Shown here: one piece after another, positions 57,800 to 64,000 of the stretch
How positions within the stretch are numbered: the first letter of the stretch is position 1
Layout of the letters: the number at the start of each line of letters is the position of its first letter
NCBI GenBank assembly: GCA_009760855.2
Contig: WPIO01000002.1
Location: forward strand, 3,745,001-3,809,000
Direction: 5' to 3'
Source: Cristatella mucedo
Taxonomy: Eukaryota; Bryozoa; Phylactolaemata; Cristatellidae
Length of the DNA: 64,000 nt
Translations under genes and position numbers: made by a program
Notes under the pieces: generated by a model
The model's input: the letters and a program-made list of their open reading frames with translations, nothing else
Database searches by the model: none
Told to the model about the DNA's origin: nothing

Positions 57800-60270
57800 A
57801 TGCCCGGATTTAACTTTAAGGAGCTACGAGCGACTTCTAGACATGGTATCATGTTCCAAAGCGACCTTTCGTTTAACGACCACATCAGCTCTAAAATCAT
57901 GTCTGCCTACTTTAAGCTACCTACCTAGCTAAAATTTGGGCAGGTTTAAATAAGAATACCACATCAAAGTTGGTCCGTGCATTTGTGATATCACGTCTAG
58001 GCTTCTGTAACTCACCACTTGCTGGTCTACAGGCATGTGCAATCAGGCGCTCACAGCTGGTGCGAAAATATGCAGCTAGGCTTGTCTGTCGTGAGAATTG
58101 CAGTTGCCACATCACACCACTCCTCACCAACATGCACGGGATACCAGTCAAGCAACGGATCGACTTCAAGGCTTTGTTGCTCAATTTTATATCCCTTTAT
58201 TCTTTGGCTCCAGCCTACCTGTCAGATCTACTCCTCCACCAGGCCAAGCATCGTACCACTCGCTTTTCGGAAACTAACTGTTTACCTAGACCTCGTCCAA
58301 ACCTCAGCTCCTTTAGAGACCGTGCATTTAATTCGTATGCCTTCACAGCGTGGAACTCACTCCCGACTTGCGTCACCACATCCCCTGACTTGACCAAATT
58401 TAAAAATAAATTACACATCTATTTATGATAGCGTTTACTGAATCCCTGTGATTCGTCCTTTATGCACTTAAGCATGCTGACACTGATCAAGATGCAACTA
58501 ACCATGCTCGCATGCTGATCCTGTGCCTGTCAGCCCTAACCATGTTATACCGCCCAGTCCCCTTTCTACCATTCCTATCAAAGACACTGGAACGGGTCGT
58601 GGCGGACCAGCTAAACTCATATATCGAAACTTCAAGCCTTGCTAGTAAGTTCCAGTCGGGCTTTAGAGCTAATCACTCCACAGAGTCAGCATTACTTAGG
58701 GTAGACAACGACCTACTTAGGTATACAGATATGGGTAGAGTGTCTCTGCTTGTTTTGCTCGATCTTTCGGCAGCTTTTGAAACCATCGATCCCAAAGTTC
58801 TTCCAGAGAGCCTCTCATCTCGCCTGGGCATCACTGGCACTGCTCTGCAATGGTTCAGGTCCTATCTCAGTGGGAGACTCCAGAGTATTGACATGAATGG
58901 ACAAAGATCATCCGAGGTACCTCTGAAATATGGGGTACCTCAGGGCCCCATGCTAAGTCCGGTTCTTTTCACGGTTTATACTCTCCCTCTTGCTGTTGTG
59001 ATTGCCAAGCACAATCTAGGCTTTCACTTCTATGCGGATGACACTCAGTTGTACCTTCGCTTTGATCCCTCCCAGCCTTCGAGCACCTCAAATTCTTTCA
59101 ACTCACTTGGTTCATGTATTAATGACATTCGCACATGGATGGCAGCAAATTTTGCAAAAATAAACGATGGTAAAACTAACTTACTAGTTAGTTATGGGCA
59201 AACCCAGTGTGATTCAGAAATTGGAAAGGCTGACGTTCAAAATTGGCTCTGCCAGCATATCTCCGGTTGAATCAGCTCGAAATCTAGGTGTCACGTTCCA
59301 AAGTGACCTTACATTAGTGACCACATCAGCTCCACAGTCAAATCTGCCTACTTTCAGCTACACAACATTGTTAAAATTCGGGCTTGTTTAGATAGGGATA
59401 CCACATCTCACAGTTGGTCCATGCATTCGTGACATCCCTTCTCGTGTTCTGCAACTCACTGCTTACTGGCCTACCGGCATGTGCGATCACGCGATTGCAG
59501 CTGGTGCAAAACTCTGCAGCTAGTTTTGTCTGTCGTGAGCTTGGCAGTTTCCACATCACAGCACTTCTCGCCGACCTGCACTGGCTAGCAGTCAGGCAAC
59601 AAATGGACTTAAGGGTTTTGTTGCTCACTTTTAGGTCACTTCAGTCTTTGGCTCCAGCCTATCTCTCAGATCTACTCTCCCACCAGGCCAAGCATCGTAC
59701 CACCTGCTTTTCGGAATCCAACAGTCTGCCACTACCTCGTACAAACCTCAAATCCTTTGGCGACCGTGCATTTCTTTCGCATGCTCCCAAAGCCTGGAAA
59801 TCCTTCTCAACTTGCCTCAGAACATCCCTGACTTGACCACATTTAAAAAGAACTTAAAAACACACCTATTTAGGACAGCATTTAGTGGGTCCCTGGGATT
59901 TGTCCTTCATGTGCTTATGTGTGCTGACACTGTGCATGCTGCCACAATCACAGTTACTTGCTGACCCTGTGCATGTCACCCCTAACCATGTTATTCATGT
60001 TGTTTGTAAAGCATGATATTACTCACCATTCAATTGCATTTCTCTTTGCAGCAAATGTAAAGCACCTATAAACAGATTGAGGTCTCTGAGGGGGCTTTAT
60101 CAAGTGTACTTGTATTATTATTATTATTGATGTTGTTTATCAAGCATTATAGCAATCACCATTCAATCGTGTTGCCTATAGAGCATGTGTAAAGAGCCTA
60201 GAAAGAGATTGAGTTTTCGGAGGGCGTTTTATCAAGCATATTGGTATTATTATTATTATTATTATTATTA
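57800..60270 (+). mobile_element. Outer L2-like LINE, split by a second L2
   Basis: First part 57,800-58,546: ORF2 C-terminus (RIDFKALLLNFISLYSLAPA, AYLSDLLLHQAKHRTTRFSE, AWNSLPTCVTTSP) and 3' UTR up to AACCATGTTAT. Second part about 60,129-60,270: TGTTGTTTATCAAGCATTATAG, worn hairpin and long ATT repeat. Together they make one 3' end interrupted by 58,547-60,128. Confidence 0.8.
58547..60128 (+). mobile_element. Inner L2-like LINE with reverse transcriptase, 5'-truncated
   Basis: Best reverse transcriptase of the window. In the frame 58,512-59,270: SGFRANHSTESALL (about residue 49), the first catalytic Asp in LLVLLDLSAAFETID (about 79), GVPQG (141), and YADD at residues 174-177. A frameshift near 59,190 leads to MGKPSVIQKLERLTFK, then the ORF2 end SLAPAYLSDLLSHQAKHRTT, FGDRAFLSHAPKAWK (59,414-59,836), the full 3' UTR and the hairpin tail with ATT repeat. 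No endonuclease part is present, as usual for truncated LINE insertions. Confidence 0.88.
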
Positions 60271-60273
60271 TGG

Positions 60274-60430
60274 TGCTACATAGACGGCAGCAGGAGTGGA
60301 GGTGTCGATGTAATACAGGACTGTGAGCATCGCCTCAAAGCTCTGTGACATGGTGCGCAGATAGGTACCGACAGCTGCCTGCTCATTTAAGGCCGTTACT
60401 GCATTGTCTCGCATGGTTTTTCCACCTTTA
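60274..60430 (-). other. Unassigned open frame
   Basis: Minus strand gives MRDNAVTALNEQAAVGTYLR then TMSQSFEAMLTVLYYIDTST, with no stops to the ATT repeat of the L2. It reads like coding sequence but matches nothing I know. Too short to call a gene. Confidence 0.25.
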
Positions 60431-62150
60431 GTCGCCTGATTTTAAAGGCTAACAGTTTCTACACCTCGATCACTTCATCGATACGTTTTGCCTTTCCTTC
60501 ATCACGGTATTTTTTTAAAGTCAGAATCAGCACGCTTGTGTGCTAGCCTGGTTGAGTTAACGACATAGAGGACATGCTAGCAGCTTGATGCAAACGTCAA
60601 GAAAACCGAAACTCCAACCCGCCTAGGACCTTCGTGGAGCATGAGAATTGGTTGCTAAAAAACCAAGTTCTTTGCAGTGTGCACTTCAAATTCATCGTCT
60701 CGTAACTTTAAAGTGTGAGCTTGAATGTTGCACCTCGATTACGAGCTTCGAGCTTGCAGCTGAATTTGAACTGAGACCAATTAATTAGATAGTGGAGGCT
60801 TATAGGCAGTGCAACGTGCCATTATATATGGACAAGATTCATGCGATACTTAAGGTCAGGTCATTAGATAAGTCAAAGACCTGAAGGCAGTCGCTCTCTT
60901 GGAGTCATGGCTTGCCGGTCGATAAATAAGAATATAGAACACAGTGTCATAATCGGCGGCATATCATGAGCTATACTTCTTCGCACATGTCACGCTTTAT
61001 ACTGGTCCCTGAAAATCGAGCGTTTGGAATGGCTTGGAAGAAGCCGCTCAAATCTTTAATATACTCTTCAAAAACTGGGAGATCCCAGAATGACTGGTTA
61101 GACAATGGCTCGCAGTTCTAAGTATAGAGTTTTGAGATTTGCAGCTCATTTTGAAGTAAAGATAACTGCTTATGGCCCATGATATGGTTATACCAACGGG
61201 TTGGCGAGCGATTCATCCAGAAACCAAATTAAAATGCGACCAAAATCTTGAGCGAGAGAACATCATTGCGTGCAGCCCGGAGTACCATGACTAGCTTACC
61301 AAATGCTTTCCTATGCCAGCCACCTTACTGCAGGGTCGCCGTATGAGGGCACTAACGCCTCTCGGAGAGGGAGCATTTGTGCATCATTTCACAGCAATAT
61401 TAGTGGTTTGCCAACTAGTGGCACCTAGGCAGGGCCACAGCAACGGCTCACGAAAAGACTATTCAGTACTAATTACGGGTGAACAGTTAGGGGTTCTTAT
61501 GGGTAAGAAATGGAACCTAGCTGAGGTCGTTGACTGCCACAACTCACTAAGATCTAACCAGATGCGATTAACAAAGAGACAAGTAGTAAATTGATAGCGA
61601 CCACCATTAGGCAAGAATGCTGACAGATGGACTTGGCAAGCCTCCAGCCCAAGGCAGTGTGCGACGACGGGCAGCCCACTTGCTACTTCTCGACGTCTAT
61701 TAATGATAGTGTCACTTCACATGATTCACGATAGCTGCAAAGGCTTTACTGCTTCCAGATATTCCAATGGGCCGGATGAATGAGCCGGATGTTAGTTGAC
61801 TTTTTTACTGTGCCCGAATTGCAGAGAGGTGCGGCAACTGGTGCACAGAGAATACTACTTACTACAGGGATCCACGTCGGTGAACCTCACAGCAGCTGCC
61901 TCGGTTAGTGCAAGGCCAGTATTCAGAAGGCATGCCAATCACTAAAGAGGGATTTACATGATGTGCAGACCTCTCTTATGTGCCTCTGAAAGAAAATTTT
62001 TGAGCTGGACCTTCGCCCTGTTAAGATTTTTCTACCTCTGTTTGGCTGCTACAGCCCCCGATCGGACATGTCGTCGGGCTGAGTAGCCTGACCGAGCAAG
62101 AATCTCCTTGCTCCAACTACTCCCGCCAAGCCCAGTCAAAGCACTCTAGA
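60431..62150. other. Unexplained stretch
   Basis: No repeat or gene recognised. A 93-codon plus-strand open frame at 61,313-61,594 has no known motif. Confidence 0.35.
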
Positions 62151-62151
62151 C

Positions 62152-62238
62152 GGCTGAGCCGTGATGACACACTAGGTAAGACGGTTGCTTTTCCCGACCT
62201 CGGACGCGGGTTCGTGGGTTCGAATCATGGCACTCCGA
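62152..62238 (+). mobile_element. tRNA-derived SINE head (truncated)
   Basis: GGCTGAGCCGTGATGACACACTAGGTAAGAC and GTGGGTTCGAATC (B box) match the head of the SINE at 41,291. The body is missing or too diverged. Confidence 0.6.
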
Positions 62239-62579
62239 TAAAATAGCACCTGAAAAAATTGCTCCACAAAAATAGACCCGAAATAATAGCCTGCACGCAT
62301 AGCAGGCCAAGAAACAATAGCCACGACAAATTAAAAGAATATTTTGACACATTTTTTTTATTTAGACTAGTCTATAAAATGGTACATTATAGCACGATAA
62401 GGAAAATAAAATTTTAAAGTACATTTTATTAGAAATATTGCAAAATTAAAACGTATTGAAATATTCTTGTTTTAGAAAATTAAACATAATTCAAGAATAA
62501 TTTACTAATAATCCGTATTTTTAATTATTTAATTTTGTTTCTTTTTGCCGCCATATTATTTTAATACTTCGGTTCCATA

Positions 62580-63145
62580 TACATCAGTCAACATGGAGAA
62601 CATGAAATCACAGAAAAGAAAAGAGTTGTAATTAAGCGAAGGTTTTTGTTATAGTAAAACAAGAAATACTGCTGGTCGAAGTACATCCTGGAGATACATC
62701 GATTCTAGTTGTCGAGGTTGTATGAAGGTGATCAACAATGAGACAACATTAGTTACAGAACATACTCATCCACCAGATCTGGCAAAGAATGAAGCAGTGA
62801 AATCGGTTTCCAAAATGCGAAGAAGAGCTGCATCAGGTGTAGGGAAACCAAGACAACCAAGTTTAACACAGTACAGTTGGAATATCACTGAAATCAGCAA
62901 GACATCTTCCAGATTGTACAGCATCCCAGCGAATGATAGAACGAACTCGGAAACAAACTCAACATCCGTTCGTGAATCCAGCGACAGTTACAGACATTGT
63001 CATCTCTGGAGCTCTGCAAAATACATTGAGAAACCTTAGTTTCATTCCTTGGGTCTCCGGAGCAGACGATGCCAATCTTATTCAAATGTTTGGCACCAAT
63101 GAAAAAATCTTCAAATTCTGGAGCAGCATCGTCATTGATTCATAA
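62580..63145 (+). pseudogene. FLYWCH zinc-finger / MULE-type transposase relic
   Basis: From about 62,650: CYSKTRNTAGRSTSWRYID then SSCRGCMKV and EHTHPPD, the spacing of a FLYWCH zinc finger (aromatic...W...C..C...H.H), then KNEAVKSVSKMRRRAAS. After a one-base shift near 62,930: NPATVTDIVISGALQNTLRN and IQMFGTNEKIFKF, which resembles the segment before the catalytic domain of MULE-type transposases. Stops at 63,143 without the catalytic part. A host FLYWCH gene exon is less likely because of the frameshift. Confidence 0.55.
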
Positions 63146-63344
63146 ATAGAAAATTCAAAATATCGCCTTTGCAATGTGATTTCCAAGTTTCCACTATGCG
63201 TACCTTGGTCGACATATTTGCAGGTTTTTTGATCGACATTCATCTGCAAGGTGAACGTGAAGCGACGTATGTCCACCTATTTTAGAAAGCTTCGTGATTT
63301 GAAGCCAACTTTGATCCGATACGGATGAAGGCAGATTTTGACAA

Positions 63345-63435
63345 ATAACAACAATAATAATAAAAATAACACACTTGATAAAGCGCTCTCAGAAAACTTG
63401 GTCTTTTTTAGGCGCTGTACACTTGCTGTAAAGGA
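63345..63435 (-). mobile_element. Reversed L2-like tail
   Basis: AACAACAATAATAATAAAAATAACACACTTGATAAAGCGCTCTCAG...TTAGGCGCTGTACACTTGCTG. It interrupts the YqaJ-like gene. Confidence 0.85.
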
Positions 63436-63437
63436 AA

Positions 63438-63726
63438 CACATCCAAGAGATACGTCGAGAAAGCAATTCATTTTGCCACGATGCCTATATTTCCCACATG
63501 GCAGCTCATCGGATGTAAGATACTGCTTAGGTATGATTACTTCAATGATACTTCTACTCCAGTGGCATTGTATCTCAACTAAAGTATTTCCATCAATGAT
63601 ACCATAAGGAGAATTCCTATAAACTCCATAGCGAGTAAAGCAATCATTCGCGGATTCCTTGATTACATCAAGCTTCATTTCTAGAAATTGTCCAACTATA
63701 GGTTCAAATAGTTTTCCGAATAGCAT
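63438..63726 (-). pseudogene. YqaJ-like viral exonuclease fragment
   Basis: Minus-strand piece from FGKLFEPIVGQFLEMKLDVI through SPYGIIDGNTLVEIQC. The D...(E)xQC arrangement fits the (D/E)xK-type nuclease core of YqaJ/lambda-exonuclease-like recombinases, with Gln where Lys is usual and Tyr-Gly where Asp-Gly is usual, so probably inactive. Cut at its C-terminal side by the L2 tail. Genes of this type occur in Polinton/adintovirus-like and other large DNA viruses. Confidence 0.55.
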
Positions 63727-63783
63727 TGGTGGAAACTTTAACCATTATTATTAGCTAAATGCACAATCATAGACGTCTTTTAA

Positions 63784-64000
63784 GGAGCAGCAGCCGCTTG
63801 TGGAATCAATTCATTTAAATCAACATTTACATTAAGTCTAGCAGCATTACTTAAAGTTTGATCATTGTATTGCAAGTCGATTACCTGAATTGGATAGAAA
63901 TTTAGCCATCCAAGATAAGTAATACCTAGAGGTTCAGTGACTTGATTAAGAACAAGAAATTATTTTCATAATTGGGTAAAGTCTAGATATTCAGTTGAAC
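63784..64000 (-). pseudogene. C-terminal part of an unrecognised gene, running off the window
   Basis: Minus strand: VTEPLGITYLGWLNFYPIQV then DLQYNDQTLSNAARLNVNVD and ELIPQAAAAP, stop at 63,784. Open for about 65 codons, A+T-rich like the viral element, 58 bases upstream of the YqaJ-like gene on the same strand. Probably viral; function unknown. Confidence 0.4.

Overview
The window is eukaryotic and almost certainly from an invertebrate animal. It has intron-containing genes with GT-AG splice sites, metazoan replication-dependent histone genes with 3' stem-loops in place of poly(A) signals, long microsatellites, and a dense load of L2/CR1-like LINEs, tRNA-derived SINEs, hAT transposons and a decayed Polinton/adintovirus-like DNA virus. 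The secreted D8C-VWD-EGF gene fits an early-branching animal such as a sponge or cnidarian, but the species cannot be fixed from this sequence.

Layout. 1-20,019 (minus strand): a multi-exon gene for a secreted VWDE-like protein (signal peptide, eight-cysteine D8C domain, Ig-like region, VWD domain, EGF, cysteine-rich tail). Sixteen exons were placed by splice sites and phases from 20,019 down to 9,307, and a seventeenth at 6,276-6,390. A near-identical copy of its middle (exons 5-13) lies at 1-5,689, in tandem with a period of about 12.26 kb. The downstream copy has lost its own 5' exons, and its first good exon is in phase with the last exon of the upstream copy, so a fused long protein is possible. 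20-28 kb: microsatellites and LINE remains. 28.0-29.1 kb: divergent H2B/H2A pair. 29.1-34.6 kb: LINE, SINE and microsatellite insertions. 34.65-35.72 kb: divergent H4/H3 pair. 36-37.6 kb: LINE/SINE insertions.

37.9-48.6 kb (plus strand): an A+T-rich, decayed Polinton/adintovirus-like element with protein-primed DNA polymerase B, packaging ATPase, coiled-coil proteins, two related capsid-accessory-like genes and a tentative major-capsid-like gene. It carries later L2, SINE and hAT insertions. In its best-kept reading frame (about 400 codons, on both sides of the hAT) I count 19 in-frame TAA/TAG and no TGA, which looks like a UAR=Gln code rather than random decay. The four host histone genes end in ordinary TAA. 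50.9-53.1 kb: a second, ZMYM1/DUF4371-type hAT relic (minus). 54.8-60.3 kb: nested LINEs, including the best reverse transcriptase of the window (58.5-59.3 kb). 60.3-62.6 kb: mostly unexplained, with one SINE. 62.6-63.15 kb: FLYWCH/MULE-type transposase relic. 63.4-64.0 kb (minus): YqaJ-like viral exonuclease and the end of another gene, probably part of a second viral element running off the window.

How it fits together: apart from the VWDE-like locus and the four core histones, most recognisable sequence is mobile DNA. The L2 family is the engine: one SINE family carries the L2 3' hairpin tail and was probably moved by L2 enzymes. L2 tails also sit beside splice sites, inside an exon of the VWDE copy, inside viral genes and inside other LINEs.
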